A stretch of 64,000 nucleotides of DNA, from contig CANLSF010000002.1 in NCBI GenBank assembly GCA_947493695.1, positions 248,001-312,000 of the forward strand. Reading direction: 5' to 3'. Position 1 is the stretch's first letter, and the number at the start of each line of letters is the position of its first letter. This stretch comes from an uncultured Kiloniellaceae bacterium. Its GTDB lineage: Bacteria > Pseudomonadota > Alphaproteobacteria > Kiloniellales > Kiloniellaceae. The notes beneath the pieces were generated by a model. The model ran no database searches and had not been told where the DNA came from. It was given only the letters and a program-made list of their open reading frames with translations. Positions 1 through 9,536 of the stretch are shown one piece after another. Position numbers and translations under genes: made by a program.

Positions 1-605
1 TGCAGATCACCCTGATTGATCACGCCCAGTGTTCCGGGCGCACCGCCAGCTTGCTGGGTCGGCGCTGTCCCGGCGGCCGTCCCCGGCGTTGTCCCGACGG
101 TCGCAGCACCTGCCCCGCCGACAGCCGCTGGCGCGTCAGAAGTGACTGCGCCACCATTCGCCTGCTGCTCAAGGTTCTGAAGTCTGAGATCAACGTCGGC
201 GACCAGACTGTCGAGCCGTTTACCGACCTGATTTATCTTAAACCCAAACTGCTCGACCTGACCGGTCAGGGATCGTAGCTCCGATTCGAACTGCGACAGA
301 CGCAGTTCGATCCGGGCGGCCTGCGTCCCCGAGAGATCCCCTCCAGCCGCAGCCGCAGCTGCCCCTGCTGGAGGGGCTTCGCCGCGATAAACCTGGCGCT
401 GCAAAGCCGTCAACTCCCGCTGCAGGCGCTCGACCTGCGCGTTCAGATCCTGTGCAGCGACAGGCGTGGTGCCTGAAATCACCGAAACAACGGCCACACT
501 TCCCACCAAAGCTATGGCGAGGGTGGCACGCCGAATTGAACTGCAGAGAGCTCGTTGCATGGCAGGTTTCGTTAAACGATCGTTGAGCAGTTTCATAATT
601 CTCAT
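1..605 (-). CDS. cpoB: Cell division coordinator CpoB (YbgF), N-terminal part, cut by window edge
   Basis: Partial gene; its 3' end lies beyond the left edge. About 201 residues are visible. The N-terminus has a basic start and a hydrophobic export signal (LAIALVGSVAVVSVISG) ending near PVAAQD. A coiled-coil stretch rich in Q, E and L follows (two segments around LNAQVERLQRELTALQRQ and RIELRLSQFESELRSL), then an Ala/Gly/Thr-rich linker. This is the layout of the trimerising N-terminal half of YbgF/CpoB; the C-terminal TPR repeats would lie outside the window. CpoB is periplasmic, binds TolA and couples peptidoglycan synthesis to outer-membrane constriction. It sits last in the tol-pal series as expected. 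The start could be ATG at 605 or at 596; an AGGACGG tract is immediately upstream of the first. The 386-bp gap and a terminator after pal suggest it can be transcribed separately. Confidence 0.85.
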   Translation of the reverse strand, partial: MRIMKLLNDRLTKPAMQRALCSSIRRATLAIALVGSVAVVSVISGTTPVAAQDLNAQVERLQRELTALQRQVYRGEAPPAGAAAAAAGGDLSGTQAARIELRLSQFESELRSLTGQVEQFGFKINQVGKRLDSLVADVDLRLQNLEQQANGGAVTSDAPAAVGGAGAATVGTTPGTAAGTAPTQQAGGAPGTLGVINQGDL

Positions 606-991
606 CCGTCCTGATCGGAGAAATTCCAAATGACAGGACTCATTTGTCCTTGAGACGAGATCAGCCTGAGATCTGGGGGCAGTCTGCACTTACACAATGC
701 CGACCGACCCTAGAAGATGATCAAATTCCAAAGCAGCGCCATCGCACCATGATTGGGCGTCAGCTCGTTTCACGTAGGCGCGTACACTGCATTCGAGAAG
801 CCACCCGTGCACATTTCACCAATGCTCGCGAGACAGTCTTCCCGGACGCACGATAAACTAGAGCCAAATTTCTTGTCAGAAATATGGCGCAGGGTCATCA
901 CACGCGCAAAACGCGGTCGCAGAAATAGCAACGCCCGCTCCCGGGATTTAAAACTCGGAAGCGGGCGAAACCAATCGGATAGACCCGAAGC
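606..991. other. Intergenic region between pal and cpoB
   Basis: No convincing gene. It holds the pal terminator at 932-967 and, close to cpoB, a small hairpin with arms AGGAC/GTCCT at 635-650. Short open frames here have no recognisable product. The cpoB promoter should lie in this interval, but I cannot place it with confidence. Confidence 0.5.
932..967 (-). terminator. Rho-independent terminator after pal
   Basis: On the minus strand an 11-bp stem starting CGCCCGCTTCC pairs with GGGAGCGGGCG (one G-T pair) around an A/T-rich loop. It is followed by TTGCTATTTCT. It lies 25-60 bp past the pal stop, so it can end the tol-pal transcript before cpoB. The T tract is only moderate. Confidence 0.6.
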
Positions 992-1510
992 TCAGTTGAT
1001 CTTGAACACGCCGCGGCGGTTCTGAGCCCAAGCTTCCTGGTTCGAACCAAGAACAGCAGGCTGCTCTTTGCCGAAGCTTACGGTCTGCAGGCGGTTCGGG
1101 TTCACACCAAGCGCAGCAAGGTAATCGCTTACCGAGTTCGCGCGGCGCTCACCGAGAGCCAGGTTATACTCACGTGTCCCGCGCTCGTCGGCATGACCTT
1201 CAACAGTCACGGTTGCGACAGGATAACTGTTCATCCAGACAGCGACCTTCTCGAGCACTTCACGGCTATCTGCCGTCAGGTCACTCTTGTCTGTGTCGAA
1301 GAACACACGGTCCCCAACGTTCACGGTCAGATGCTCCTGGGTTCCAGGAGTTGGACCTTCAATGGCACTTGTCTGGGTAGATCCAGCAGAGCTATCTGTT
1401 GTCGGAGCAGCGGCTCCACTACCTGTACCACTGTTGGAAGTTTCAGGATCGCTTGCACAAGCACCCAGCAGCGATGCTGCCGCAATGAGAGTGAGGAACT
1501 TTAAACGCAT
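992..1510 (-). CDS. pal: Peptidoglycan-associated lipoprotein Pal
   Basis: 172 residues. The N-terminus is a lipoprotein signal with lipobox LLGAC, so Cys18 would be lipidated and the protein anchored in the outer membrane. A Ser/Thr/Gly-rich tether follows to about residue 65. The rest is an OmpA/Pal peptidoglycan-binding domain, with VEGHADERGTREYNLALG and the downstream RRANSV segment typical of Pal. It binds peptidoglycan and the TolB propeller and, driven by TolQRA, is concentrated at the division site. The start has a GAGAGG ribosome site 7 nt upstream. It follows tolB after 145 bp, and an intrinsic terminator lies downstream. Confidence 0.97.
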   Translation of the reverse strand: MRLKFLTLIAAASLLGACASDPETSNSGTGSGAAAPTTDSSAGSTQTSAIEGPTPGTQEHLTVNVGDRVFFDTDKSDLTADSREVLEKVAVWMNSYPVATVTVEGHADERGTREYNLALGERRANSVSDYLAALGVNPNRLQTVSFGKEQPAVLGSNQEAWAQNRRGVFKIN

Positions 1511-1655
1511 ATTGTGCCCTCTCGAGACATCCCCGGAATCCTAATGAACAAGGTCAGGCCTGCTACCGGTCTTCATTGAGGCCCCCTTGGAAAGAATACA
1601 TCCCCCATCACCGGTTAACTACCGGTAAAGTTCCACGTAATATACCGGCCACAAC

Positions 1656-3011
1656 CTATTGAATCAAGGGGGACCACGCTGGGTCGGAACCGTCAATCGG
1701 TGTCGCAACTTCGCGTTCGTTAAAACCGGTAAGATCGATTGTAAAGAGTTTGGTAACCTGTTTACCCCGCGCGTCCGCTGGCATCTGACGATAGAACGAT
1801 AACACACGACCGTTGGGCGCCCAAGTCGGCCCCTCTACCAGGAAGCCTTCGGCAAGCATTCGTTCACCACTTCCGTCAGGCCGCATGACTCCTATGTAAA
1901 AAGTCCCGCCGCTCATACGTGTGAAGGCAATCAGGTCACCGCGCGGCGACCAGACCGGTGTCGCATAGCGTCCCTTATTAAAGGAAATCCGCTGCACACC
2001 GGAACCATCCGCGTTCATCACATAGAGCTGCTGCGAGCCGCCACGGTCGGAATTGAAAACAACTTGTCTCGAATCCGGCGAATAAGACGGCGAGGTATCG
2101 ATGGCCGGATGCCGTGTTAAACGTGTGACCTGCCGGGTTCTGAGGTCCATCGTGTAGATTTCAGTGTTTCCCTGCTGCGCCAGAGACATCACAACTGTGT
2201 TGCCGTCAGGCGAAAAGCGTGGCGCGAATGTCATGCCCGGGAAGTCACCCAGGACCTCCTGCTGTCCCGTATTCAGATTGAGCAGATATACGCGCGGCAC
2301 CCGGTTCACATAGGCGAGATAGGTAATCTCCTGCAGCGAAGGTGAGAAGCGCGGCGTCAGAACCAGGTTGCTGCCGTCGGTCAGGAACTGATGATTGAAA
2401 CCATCCTGATCCATGATTGCCAAACGCTTCTGACGGCGATTCTGCGGACCGCTCTCTGCGATATAAACGATCCTGGAATCGAAGTAGCCTTCTTCACCGG
2501 TCAGGCGCTTATAAACATTGTCGGCAATGATGTGCGCAACCCGGCGCCAGATTGACGGCGGCACGGTGTAGGCGAATGCCGTGAGCTGTCCTTCGCCGAA
2601 CACATCCCAAAGCCGGAATTCCACGCGCAGACGTCCGTCGGCCTGCAGTTCAGCCGACCCGCTTACCAAAGCCTGCGCATTGATCACCCGCCAGTCGCCA
2701 AAGCGCGGAACATTTCTCAGCGCCGCCGGGTCCTGGATGAAGGCCCCTTTATCGATGGGCCGGAACAAACCGGAGCGTTCCAGATCCGCGGCAATCACTT
2801 CTGCTACGTCATGACCGATCAGCTGTTCTTCCGGCGTCGCACCGTAGAAATCAGAAACCGCGATGGGCAGAGGTTCCACAAAGCCCTGGGTAATATCGAC
2901 GTTCAACTGCGCCCGGGCAGGCTGCACCTGTGCCATCGTTACAGCAGTAATCGTGGAAATGATCGCCAGGAGGGCGAACAGGCGGGTCGAGGTAAGTCGG
3001 TTCTTCATCAT
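1656..3011 (-). CDS. tolB: Tol-Pal system protein TolB
   Basis: 451 residues. Sec signal peptide with predicted cleavage after ARA (about residue 34). The N-terminal alpha/beta domain spans about 35-165 and contains the conserved ADLERSGLF segment. The C-terminal part is a six-bladed beta-propeller with repeated blade motifs such as [37 protein letters not shown] and PVWSPRGD. TolB is the periplasmic hub that binds Pal and receives the TolA signal. Its ATG overlaps the tolA stop by 4 bp (ATGA), so the two are probably translationally coupled. Length matches alphaproteobacterial TolB. Confidence 0.97.
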   Translation of the reverse strand: MMKNRLTSTRLFALLAIISTITAVTMAQVQPARAQLNVDITQGFVEPLPIAVSDFYGATPEEQLIGHDVAEVIAADLERSGLFRPIDKGAFIQDPAALRNVPRFGDWRVINAQALVSGSAELQADGRLRVEFRLWDVFGEGQLTAFAYTVPPSIWRRVAHIIADNVYKRLTGEEGYFDSRIVYIAESGPQNRRQKRLAIMDQDGFNHQFLTDGSNLVLTPRFSPSLQEITYLAYVNRVPRVYLLNLNTGQQEVLGDFPGMTFAPRFSPDGNTVVMSLAQQGNTEIYTMDLRTRQVTRLTRHPAIDTSPSYSPDSRQVVFNSDRGGSQQLYVMNADGSGVQRISFNKGRYATPVWSPRGDLIAFTRMSGGTFYIGVMRPDGSGERMLAEGFLVEGPTWAPNGRVLSFYRQMPADARGKQVTKLFTIDLTGFNEREVATPIDGSDPAWSPLIQ

Positions 3012-3979
3012 GTCCCAAACATCTCTCTTGGATCGAACTTAAGATTGATCACACGCCAGACTTCATACTCGCTCACAGGCAACTTGTAAGGGCTGCAAGC
3101 TTGTATAGCACGTCGCGCGTTTTCCGCAGCGCTTCTGAAGTACGCATCGCCAAACATTCTCGTGAGGTTGACGACTTCGGCCGAAACCAGCGTACCGTCG
3201 CGCCGCAGTGTGATGCGAATTTCGACAACTAGATCTTCCGCCTGCTGCGCGCCCGGATCCAATCGCCAGCAACGTTGAATCTGCTGACGGATGGCACGGG
3301 CAATACCCTCTTGAGCAATACGGCTGACCTGCTGCTTTGGTCTTGTCTGTTCGGCCACCTTCGGCGCAGTCGCAGTCTGTGCCTTTTGCGCAGGCTGCTT
3401 CTTCAGCTTCTCCACATTGCGCAGGATCGAAGTCAAGGCATCCGCGGGCGGCTCCTCGGGCTTTTCTTCTTTTGGCGTTTCTTGTTCGGCGAGCTTGATT
3501 TTCGGCTTTGGCCGTGGCTTGGGCGCGATCGGCTTTGCCTCTTCTTCAGGCTCCGGGGTTGGTTCCGGTTCGGGCTCGGGCTCGGGCTCGGGCTCAGGTT
3601 CCGGTTCCGGCTCCGGAGTTGGCTCAGGTTCGGGTTCCGGCTCTGGCTCTGGCTCAGGTTCAGGCTCGGGTTCCGGCTCTGGTTCGGGCTCAGGCTCCGG
3701 AGTCGGTTCGGGTTCAGGTGCAGGCGCGGGCTTTGGATCAGGCGGTGGCGGCGTCTCTTCCTTCTCAGGCTCGGGCTCTGGAGCCTCTTCCTTGGCGACC
3801 GGCTCAGGCTCTGGGTCTGGCTGCTTCTCTGTCGCCGCTTCCAACTCGGCAAGTGTGACCAATTCAACCGGTACATTCGTAATCGGCGGCAGGGGACTCA
3901 CAAAGGTCGGCAGCCCTACAGCCAACGCGGCAATGACCACCGCGTGAAATAGGATCGAAAAGATGGTCCCGTTGCGCAT
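3008..3979 (-). CDS. tolA: Tol-Pal system protein TolA with long Glu-Pro rod
   Basis: 323 residues. A single N-terminal membrane anchor (about residues 5-26, [20 protein letters not shown]) would contact TolQR. A periplasm-spanning linker follows, dominated by an almost uninterrupted Glu-Pro dipeptide tract (roughly residues 85-147) broken by Thr-Pro units, then a Lys/Pro/Glu segment. The C-terminal domain (about 218-323) is TonB/TolA-like and has two Cys (in RCWRLDP and ACSPYKLP). TolA transmits proton-motive energy from TolQR to TolB/Pal. The rod differs from the Ala/Lys/Glu helix of enterobacterial TolA. It lies between tolR (17-bp gap) and tolB (4-bp overlap). Confidence 0.93.
   Translation of the reverse strand: MRNGTIFSILFHAVVIAALAVGLPTFVSPLPPITNVPVELVTLAELEAATEKQPDPEPEPVAKEEAPEPEPEKEETPPPPDPKPAPAPEPEPTPEPEPEPEPEPEPEPEPEPEPEPEPEPTPEPEPEPEPEPEPEPEPEPTPEPEEEAKPIAPKPRPKPKIKLAEQETPKEEKPEEPPADALTSILRNVEKLKKQPAQKAQTATAPKVAEQTRPKQQVSRIAQEGIARAIRQQIQRCWRLDPGAQQAEDLVVEIRITLRRDGTLVSAEVVNLTRMFGDAYFRSAAENARRAIQACSPYKLPVSEYEVWRVINLKFDPREMFGT
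3541..3724 (-). repeat. Hexanucleotide-type repeat encoding the TolA Glu-Pro rod
   Basis: A run of 6-bp units, read on the plus strand as GGTTCC, GGCTCG, GGCTCA and GGCTCT variants, occasionally broken by GGAGTT. Third positions vary, so it is a degenerate repeat kept in frame, not a recent perfect microsatellite. Unequal exchange in it would change rod length by whole dipeptides. Confidence 0.85.
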
Positions 3980-3996
3980 ACTCGCTCGTAACGCTC

Positions 3997-4491
3997 CTAG
4001 CGGCTTTCCGAATCTTCGGACGTTTCGCCCGCTGCATCAGCAGGCGCGGTTCCGCTCGGCAATTCCGCAATCAATGCAACACGCGTGAAGCCCGCCGCAT
4101 TGACCGTCGCCATGACCTCCATCACCCGGCCATAATCGATGCTGCGATCACCACGGACGAAGATACGCGTATCGGGCTTGTTTTCCGTAATCGCAATCAG
4201 GCGCGGTACCAGCTTGCCGATTTCGACTTCGGTGTCCTGAACATAGAGCAGGCCTTTCGCGTTGACGGAAACCACCAGCGGCTCATCCGGATCGGATAGC
4301 GTCTGCGCCTTGGCTTTGGGCAGATCGACCGGTACGCCAACAGTGAGCAACGGTGCCGTCACCATGAAGACGATCAGCAGAACCAGCATCACGTCGACAA
4401 AAGGCGTCACGTTAATATCGCTCAGGGGTTGGTATCTGCGCGACCTCCAGCCCTTACCCGCACGGCCGGAGCTCTGAAACTGCCCGGCCAT
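3997..4491 (-). CDS. tolR: Tol-Pal system protein TolR (ExbD family)
   Basis: 164 residues. Short cytoplasmic N-terminus, then the family signature [24 protein letters not shown]: a transmembrane helix at about 27-48 with the conserved Asp (VDVML) used for proton conduction. The periplasmic ExbD/TolR domain follows, with PVDLPKA and [15 protein letters not shown]. It forms the TolQ-TolR ion channel that energises TolA. The start lies 2 bp after the tolQ stop. An Asp/Glu/Ser-rich tail closes the protein. Confidence 0.96.
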   Translation of the reverse strand: MAGQFQSSGRAGKGWRSRRYQPLSDINVTPFVDVMLVLLIVFMVTAPLLTVGVPVDLPKAKAQTLSDPDEPLVVSVNAKGLLYVQDTEVEIGKLVPRLIAITENKPDTRIFVRGDRSIDYGRVMEVMATVNAAGFTRVALIAELPSGTAPADAAGETSEDSESR

Positions 4492-4493
4492 GG

Positions 4494-5252
4494 TTAGGGT
4501 TTCTCCTCAAGCTGCCGCGACAGAATGGCACCGAACTCACCGGCAAAGGCCTCAAGACGGCCACCGTAGCGACCCAGATCTGTCGAGATCTTGTTGTAGG
4601 CAATAACCGCAGGAATGGCAGCAACCAGTCCCAGAGCCGTTGCGAAGAGAGCCTCGGCAATACCCGGTGCAACAACCGCAAGACTGGTGTTCTTGGACGC
4701 GGCAATTGAGGTAAAGGCATTCATAATGCCCCAGACCGTTCCAAACAGACCGATGAAGGGGGCCGAAGCGCCGACGGAGGCCAGGAAAATCATGTGGCGC
4801 TCCAGGCGTTCCATCTCGCGTCCCAGCGAGATATCCATAACCCGGTCTATTCGCTGCTGCAGGCTGATGCGATTCTGATCGCTCACCCCACCAAGCCCCT
4901 TGGAGCTTGAGCGGCGCCATTCGCGCATAGCCGAGACAAAGAGCGAAGACATAGGGTCCGGTGGCCGTTTGTCGATCCGGTCATAGAGATCGTCGAGAGA
5001 TCCCCCCGACCAGAAGGCTTCTTCGAACTGCTCGGCCAAACTGCGTAATCGGCGAATCTTTAAAATCTTTTCGAAGATGATCGCCCAGGACCAGACCGAG
5101 GCCACCAGCAGCAGGACCATCACGATCTTAACAACAATGTCGGCCTGCAGAAACAAGCCCCATACAGTCAAATCATGCGCGACGGACCCGGCCAATCCAA
5201 CCGTTTCCACTGCTGTTTCGACCGCTGTTTCGACTGCTTCATTTGCCATCAA
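4494..5252 (-). CDS. tolQ: Tol-Pal system protein TolQ (MotA/TolQ/ExbB channel)
   Basis: 252 residues. Three membrane helices: about 39-60, about 150-175 (SVGASAPFIGLFGTVWGIMNAF, the family signature) and about 190-215. With TolR it makes the inner-membrane proton channel of the Tol system. The N-terminus carries three tandem AVET units (residues about 6-17), a small repeat also visible in the DNA. The start codon overlaps the ybgC stop by 4 bp; tolR begins 2 bp after its stop. Confidence 0.96.
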   Translation of the reverse strand: MMANEAVETAVETAVETVGLAGSVAHDLTVWGLFLQADIVVKIVMVLLLVASVWSWAIIFEKILKIRRLRSLAEQFEEAFWSGGSLDDLYDRIDKRPPDPMSSLFVSAMREWRRSSSKGLGGVSDQNRISLQQRIDRVMDISLGREMERLERHMIFLASVGASAPFIGLFGTVWGIMNAFTSIAASKNTSLAVVAPGIAEALFATALGLVAAIPAVIAYNKISTDLGRYGGRLEAFAGEFGAILSRQLEEKP

Positions 5253-5758
5253 CTTCCCCCAACCGAGGTTGCCATTTTTTCACTCTCAAATCTTTTCAGG
5301 GCGGCCTTAACCGGCTGCGGAATGCGTCCGGGACGCTCACCTACGCCGCGCAGACACGCGATCCTGATTTTCAACTTTGCCAGGCAGAAATCGCCGCACC
5401 ATACATCCTGATGGATTTCGATGGACGCCTCCCCCATGCGTTCGACGCGGGAGCGCACTTCGAGACTGTCGTCCAGCGTTGCCGGCCTCAGATACTCAAT
5501 CGCGCAACTCCGTACGACGAACACTAGGTCATAGTCATTACGGATGTCTGTTTGGTTAACGCCTGCGATTCGCAGCATCTCCGTGCGCGCGCGTTCAGCA
5601 AACTTCAGATAATTCGCGTGGTAGACAATGCCGCCTGCATCGGTGTCTTCGTAGTAGACACGCATCGGCAGGCGGAATTCGGCACCGGCGATGTAGCCCT
5701 GACCCGGCGACGACAAACCAGGTTCAATCGAAGGTAAATTTTCGCTCAGCGCGGTCAC
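5249..5758 (-). CDS. ybgC: Tol-Pal-associated acyl-CoA thioesterase YbgC
   Basis: 169 residues, single hotdog domain. The catalytic signature [17 protein letters not shown] has the conserved Asp and the His/Asn-Tyr motif of the 4-hydroxybenzoyl-CoA thioesterase/YbgC group. YbgC acts on acyl thioesters in the cytoplasm and is almost always encoded first in the tol operon, as here. It overlaps ruvB upstream and tolQ downstream by 4 bp each. The N-terminus carries about 25 extra residues before the hotdog core, so a later start is possible. Confidence 0.93.
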   Translation of the reverse strand: MTALSENLPSIEPGLSSPGQGYIAGAEFRLPMRVYYEDTDAGGIVYHANYLKFAERARTEMLRIAGVNQTDIRNDYDLVFVVRSCAIEYLRPATLDDSLEVRSRVERMGEASIEIHQDVWCGDFCLAKLKIRIACLRGVGERPGRIPQPVKAALKRFESEKMATSVGGS

Positions 5759-6819
5759 GGCATCTCCTCCGGCTCTTCGACGGAGCCGTTCCCGGCCAGA
5801 AGATCGAACTGCGAGGTCAGCGTCGCGGGTACATCCAGACCCAGATAGCTGTAGCCCGCAGATGCCAGAACCCGGCCACGCGGTGTGCGTTGCAAAAGCC
5901 CTTGCTGAATGAGGTAAGGCTCGATCACGTCCTCCAGCACATCGCGCTGTTCGGACAAGGCCGCCGCCATGGTTTCCACACCGACGGGACCGCCGCTATA
6001 ATTCTCAGCGATATTGCGCAGATACCTGCGATCCATCGAATCCAGCCCGCGTTCGTCGATATCCAGCCTGCGCAGCGCCGCATCGGCAGCCTTCGCATCG
6101 ACCGTGCTCGCACCGTCGACCGCGGCAAAATCCCGAACCCGGCGCAACAGCCGTCCGGCAACACGGGGCGTGCCGCGCGAACGTCGGGCAATTTCCAGCG
6201 CGCCATCCCGCGACATCTCGATACCCAGAATCCCGGCGCCGCGCGACACGATCCGCTCCAGTTCGTCGGGTTCATAGAACTGCAGACGCAAAGGTATCCC
6301 GAAGCGTTCGCGCAATGGGGTGGTGATCAGGCCTGAACGGGTCGTCGCGCCGACCAGAGTAAAGGGCGGCAGATCGATCCGCACGGACCTGGCCGCGGGC
6401 CCCTCACCGATAATCAGATCGAGCTGAAAATCCTCCATCGCCGGATAGAGGATCTCTTCCACGGCGGGCGACAGACGATGGATCTCGTCGATAAACAGAA
6501 CATCGTGCGGCTGCAGGTTGGTCAGAATAGCCGCCAGGTCCCCAGCTTTGGCGATCACAGGACCTGATGTGGCGCGAAACCCGACCCCCATCTCCCGGGC
6601 CACCACCTGAGAGAGCGTGGTCTTGCCAAGTCCGGGCGGGCCGAAAAACAGCACATGATCCAGGGCGTCACCCCGACCGCGCGCCGCCTCGATAAAGACG
6701 CTGAGATTCGAGCGCAGTTTTTTCTGCCCGACGAAATCAGCCAGTGAAAGCGGGCGCAGACTTTGCTCAGGCGTATCGCCCTCGGCAAAATCCGGCGTAA
6801 TGATCCGCTCGTCGCTCAT
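5755..6819 (-). CDS. ruvB: Holliday junction branch migration DNA helicase RuvB
   Basis: 354 residues. AAA+ ATPase with Walker [15 protein letters not shown] (about 59-72), Walker [10 protein letters not shown], sensor-1 region [10 protein letters not shown] and arginine-finger region [10 protein letters not shown]-terminal winged-helix DNA-binding domain ends in the conserved [10 protein letters not shown] and GYSYLGL segments. It drives branch migration of Holliday junctions in complex with RuvA. Its ATG overlaps the ruvA stop by 4 bp and its stop overlaps ybgC, placing recombination repair and the Tol system on one transcript. Confidence 0.98.
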   Translation of the reverse strand: MSDERIITPDFAEGDTPEQSLRPLSLADFVGQKKLRSNLSVFIEAARGRGDALDHVLFFGPPGLGKTTLSQVVAREMGVGFRATSGPVIAKAGDLAAILTNLQPHDVLFIDEIHRLSPAVEEILYPAMEDFQLDLIIGEGPAARSVRIDLPPFTLVGATTRSGLITTPLRERFGIPLRLQFYEPDELERIVSRGAGILGIEMSRDGALEIARRSRGTPRVAGRLLRRVRDFAAVDGASTVDAKAADAALRRLDIDERGLDSMDRRYLRNIAENYSGGPVGVETMAAALSEQRDVLEDVIEPYLIQQGLLQRTPRGRVLASAGYSYLGLDVPATLTSQFDLLAGNGSVEEPEEMP

Positions 6820-7439
6820 GAGGAAAGCTCCTTGAGACCGACCCGGATCAGAGCCTCAACCGAAGCTTCCTTGCCCAGTTCATGGACGGCTTTCCCGACC
6901 GCACCGAAGGCTTCGGCGCGGCGATAGCCGAGGTTCACAAGTGCGGAGATTGCATCTTCGGACAGGCCACCGGCTGGCGCAGCCGTGGCCGCCGCAGACG
7001 ATCCCGTAAGATCCGCAGCCATGTTGCCCAGGGCGATGCCCCCGGCTTTTTCCTTCAGCTCAGAAGCAATACGCCCGGCAATCTTGGGTCCGACACCGCT
7101 CGCGCGCGTCAAAGAAGTCTTGTCCTGTGCCGCAATGGCCTGAAGCAGTTCTTCGGGTCCCAGTGTGGAAAGAATGGAAAGCGCCATCTTGGCACCGACC
7201 CCCTGAACCGTGCTCAGCAGGCGATACCAGTCACGCTCACCCTGATCGATAAAGCCATAGAGATGGATGTGGTCTTCCCGCACATGGGTCTCGATCAGAA
7301 CACTCGCCGTCTCTCCAGCGAAGGGAAGCCGCGAGAGAGTGCGCCCGGAGCAAAAGACGACATACCCTACGCCGCCGACGTCGATCATGGCCCAGTCGTC
7401 ACCGCTGCTGTCGAGCTTACCGGTCAGCTTGCCAATCAT
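6816..7439 (-). CDS. ruvA: Holliday junction branch migration complex subunit RuvA
   Basis: 207 residues. Domain I is an OB fold ([10 protein letters not shown] start, [14 protein letters not shown]). Domain II has two helix-hairpin-helix motifs ([14 protein letters not shown] and [17 protein letters not shown]). A flexible Ala/Gly-rich linker leads to the C-terminal domain III, with [16 protein letters not shown], which binds RuvB. RuvA tetramers recognise the four-way junction. Overlaps ruvC and ruvB by 4 bp at both ends. Confidence 0.98.
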   Translation of the reverse strand: MIGKLTGKLDSSGDDWAMIDVGGVGYVVFCSGRTLSRLPFAGETASVLIETHVREDHIHLYGFIDQGERDWYRLLSTVQGVGAKMALSILSTLGPEELLQAIAAQDKTSLTRASGVGPKIAGRIASELKEKAGGIALGNMAADLTGSSAAATAAPAGGLSEDAISALVNLGYRRAEAFGAVGKAVHELGKEASVEALIRVGLKELSS

Positions 7440-8017
7440 CGCGCACGTCCAATCACATCGGACTGACGGCCGATCGCATCTGAGGATTTTCTTTTCGGGG
7501 ATTTGGCAGCCGAAAGTGGGTCTTCACGCCCCGTCGACCACTTGCGCCGGGTTGCGATCTGGTGCGCATGACAGATCGCGACCGCTAATGCATCCGCCGA
7601 GTCTGCCGACACGATTTCGCAGCCAGGCAGCAAGCGGCCTATCATCATGCCGACCTGATCCTTCGTTGCATGCCCGGTGCCGACCACCGCTTTCTTCACG
7701 ATCATGGGCAGATATTCACCCACCGGCAAACCGGCCAGGGCGGGCGTCACCAACGCGATACCGCGCGCCATCCCGAGCTTAAGGGTCGAGGAAGGGTTCT
7801 TATTGGCCAACGTCACCTCGACTGCAGCCTCCTGCGGCTCAAAGTCGGTCAGGATCTGCGAGACGCCATCGTGCAACTCCACGAGGCGTTGTGCCAGATC
7901 CTTGGACTGGGTCGATTTGATGACGCCATTGGCAATATGGCGGAGGCTGTGGCCCTCCGCCTCGATGATGCCCCACCCCATGTGGCGCAAACCGGGATCA
8001 AGTCCGACGACTCGCAT
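7436..8017 (-). CDS. ruvC: Crossover junction endodeoxyribonuclease RuvC
   Basis: 193 residues. RNase H-fold resolvase. The first catalytic Asp is in [14 protein letters not shown] (residue 7), a Glu in [19 protein letters not shown], and the acidic pair in [14 protein letters not shown]. It cleaves Holliday junctions bound by RuvAB. The basic C-terminus beyond about 160 is longer than in E. coli RuvC. Starts 31 bp after the yebC stop and overlaps ruvA by 4 bp. Confidence 0.97.
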   Translation of the reverse strand: MRVVGLDPGLRHMGWGIIEAEGHSLRHIANGVIKSTQSKDLAQRLVELHDGVSQILTDFEPQEAAVEVTLANKNPSSTLKLGMARGIALVTPALAGLPVGEYLPMIVKKAVVGTGHATKDQVGMMIGRLLPGCEIVSADSADALAVAICHAHQIATRRKWSTGREDPLSAAKSPKRKSSDAIGRQSDVIGRAR

Positions 8018-8048
8018 AAACTCGTTCAGACCTCCCTTTGCCGCCTGG

Positions 8049-8798
8049 TCATGCAGTCAGACGTGCCAGAACGTCATCGGCCACTTCGAAGTTCGCCGAA
8101 ACCCGCTGGACATCATCACTGTCATCCAGGGTATCGAGCAGCTTCAGCATGGTCTGCGCCTTATCCTCATCCAGAGGCGTCATGGTCTGGGGCTTCCAGG
8201 CCAGATAAGCTTCCGCCGGATCGCCGTAGGCTTCAATCAAGCCGTCGCGCACGCTTGAAAAATCATCGGGCTCACAAGTCACCTCATGACCGTCTTCCGA
8301 GGTTTCGACGTTACTTGCGCCGGCCTCGACAGCCGTTTCGAACATGGCGTCAGCAGACGCTGTCTCAGGCGGATACTGCAACAGCCCGACGTGATCGAAC
8401 ATGAAGGAAACCGAGTTGGTTTCGCCCAGGCTACCGCCAAACTTGTTGAATGCCGCGCGCACTTCTGAGGCTGTCCGGTTTCTGTTGTCGGTCATCGCTT
8501 CCACAATCAGAGCAACACCACCGGGCCCGTAGCCCTCGTAGCGTATTTCTTCATAGTTCGAATCGTCTTCGCCCAACGCAACCCGCTTGATCGCCCGGTC
8601 GACATTGTCCTTGGGCATGTTGGCTGCGCGTGCGGCAATGACCGCTGAGCGAAGCCTGGGGTTTTTGTCCGGTTCCGGCAGCCCTGACTTCGCGGCAACC
8701 GTGATCTCACGTATCAAACGCGCGAACACCTTCGCACGCTTCTTATCCTGTGCACCTTTACGGTGCATGATGTTCTTAAACTTGGAATGGCCCGCCAT
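8049..8798 (-). CDS. yebC: YebC/PmpR family transcriptional/translation regulator
   Basis: 249 residues from the ATG at 8798, which gives the family N-terminus [22 protein letters not shown] and has AGGA about 9 nt upstream. The frame is open 26 codons further up, but that extension does not look like the family. TACO1/YebC fold with three domains; conserved [26 protein letters not shown] and [15 protein letters not shown]. Members act in transcription regulation and, per more recent work on the family, in relieving ribosome stalling. It heads the ruvCAB series, the usual place for yebC. Confidence 0.96.
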   Translation of the reverse strand: MAGHSKFKNIMHRKGAQDKKRAKVFARLIREITVAAKSGLPEPDKNPRLRSAVIAARAANMPKDNVDRAIKRVALGEDDSNYEEIRYEGYGPGGVALIVEAMTDNRNRTASEVRAAFNKFGGSLGETNSVSFMFDHVGLLQYPPETASADAMFETAVEAGASNVETSEDGHEVTCEPDDFSSVRDGLIEAYGDPAEAYLAWKPQTMTPLDEDKAQTMLKLLDTLDDSDDVQRVSANFEVADDVLARLTA

Positions 8799-9233
8799 GA
8801 CCACGAATCCTAAATGATGATGCAAATAACGAAGATGCCAACCGTATCTTGTGGAAGTGCGGGGTAACAGCCGCAAGAATTATTCCTGCAATATGGCGAC
8901 AATAGGGCGCCTTCTAGCAGGTATTCGCCGCAATCTGAAGCCCTCACACGGCCAATCCGCGCCTCAAGGGATCAAAAGCGCGTATTTTGCTTCAAATGCC
9001 CATGAAATGATCCCTTTCCTGTCTCGATTTTTACACAGCAACCTGCCAAGCGCGCCAAGGATTCGCGCCGAAACACACCCTGCTGTAAGCAACGCTGTGT
9101 TGAGCCTGAATTAACTGCTGCTTAATGCTTTTCCGACAGACTGCCACCACGGGTTTTTCGGGTGCTTTTCACAGTGAGACGCACCTTAGAGACTGGCCGC
9201 GCGTGACGCCGGTCAGGAAAAAAGGGACAAGCA
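8799..9233. other. Intergenic region between divergent yebC and a small plus-strand gene
   Basis: No gene recognised. It must contain the yebC promoter and that of the 92-residue protein. An 87-codon plus-strand frame at 8851-9114 has no family features and I do not call it. Nothing like a tRNA or riboswitch was seen. Confidence 0.4.
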
Positions 9234-9512
9234 ATGGCGTTGTCGATCAATATTCCAGAGCTGAGCGTCGTCACAGACGGCGATACGGACAAGGTGAATT
9301 TCGCCCGGCGCAGTGTGAAAGCCGCCGAGCTGGTCCATGATTTTGTGCAGCAATCGAGCCTCTCCGCGTTCGACGCCTTGCTAGATGCGGCTGAAGAGGA
9401 TCTGCTGAAGTCGGCGATTGGCGCAGCGGATATCGCCGAAGAGGCGACCGAACAGACGGAAATGGTGGAACAGGAAATCACACGCTTCCTGGCTCAGGCC
9501 CCCAAGAGCTGA
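9234..9512 (+). CDS. Small acidic hypothetical protein
   Basis: 92 residues, not recognised. Predicted mostly helical and acidic, with Ala/Glu-rich heptad-like runs (AEEDLLKSAIGAADIAEEATEQTEMVEQEI); no signal peptide or membrane segment and no Cys. The N-terminal part (INIPELSVVTDGDTDKVNFARRSVKAAELVHDFV) looks like a folded start to a helical bundle. It stands alone on the plus strand between yebC and the ymdB-like gene, whose 3' end is only 24 bp away and convergent. Codon use resembles the neighbours, so it is probably a real gene. Confidence 0.6.
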   Translation: MALSINIPELSVVTDGDTDKVNFARRSVKAAELVHDFVQQSSLSAFDALLDAAEEDLLKSAIGAADIAEEATEQTEMVEQEITRFLAQAPKS

Positions 9513-9536
9513 CCCAAGGCGCTTAAAGACTTTGCT

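Noticed and set aside
3417-3947. Gly-Ser-rich and Arg/Leu-rich plus-strand open frames opposite tolA
   Set aside because: They are reverse-strand readings of the Glu-Pro repeat; no ribosome site and tolA is certain.
8851-9114. 87-codon plus-strand frame upstream of the small acidic protein
   Set aside because: Overlaps the yebC promoter region; composition looks non-coding.
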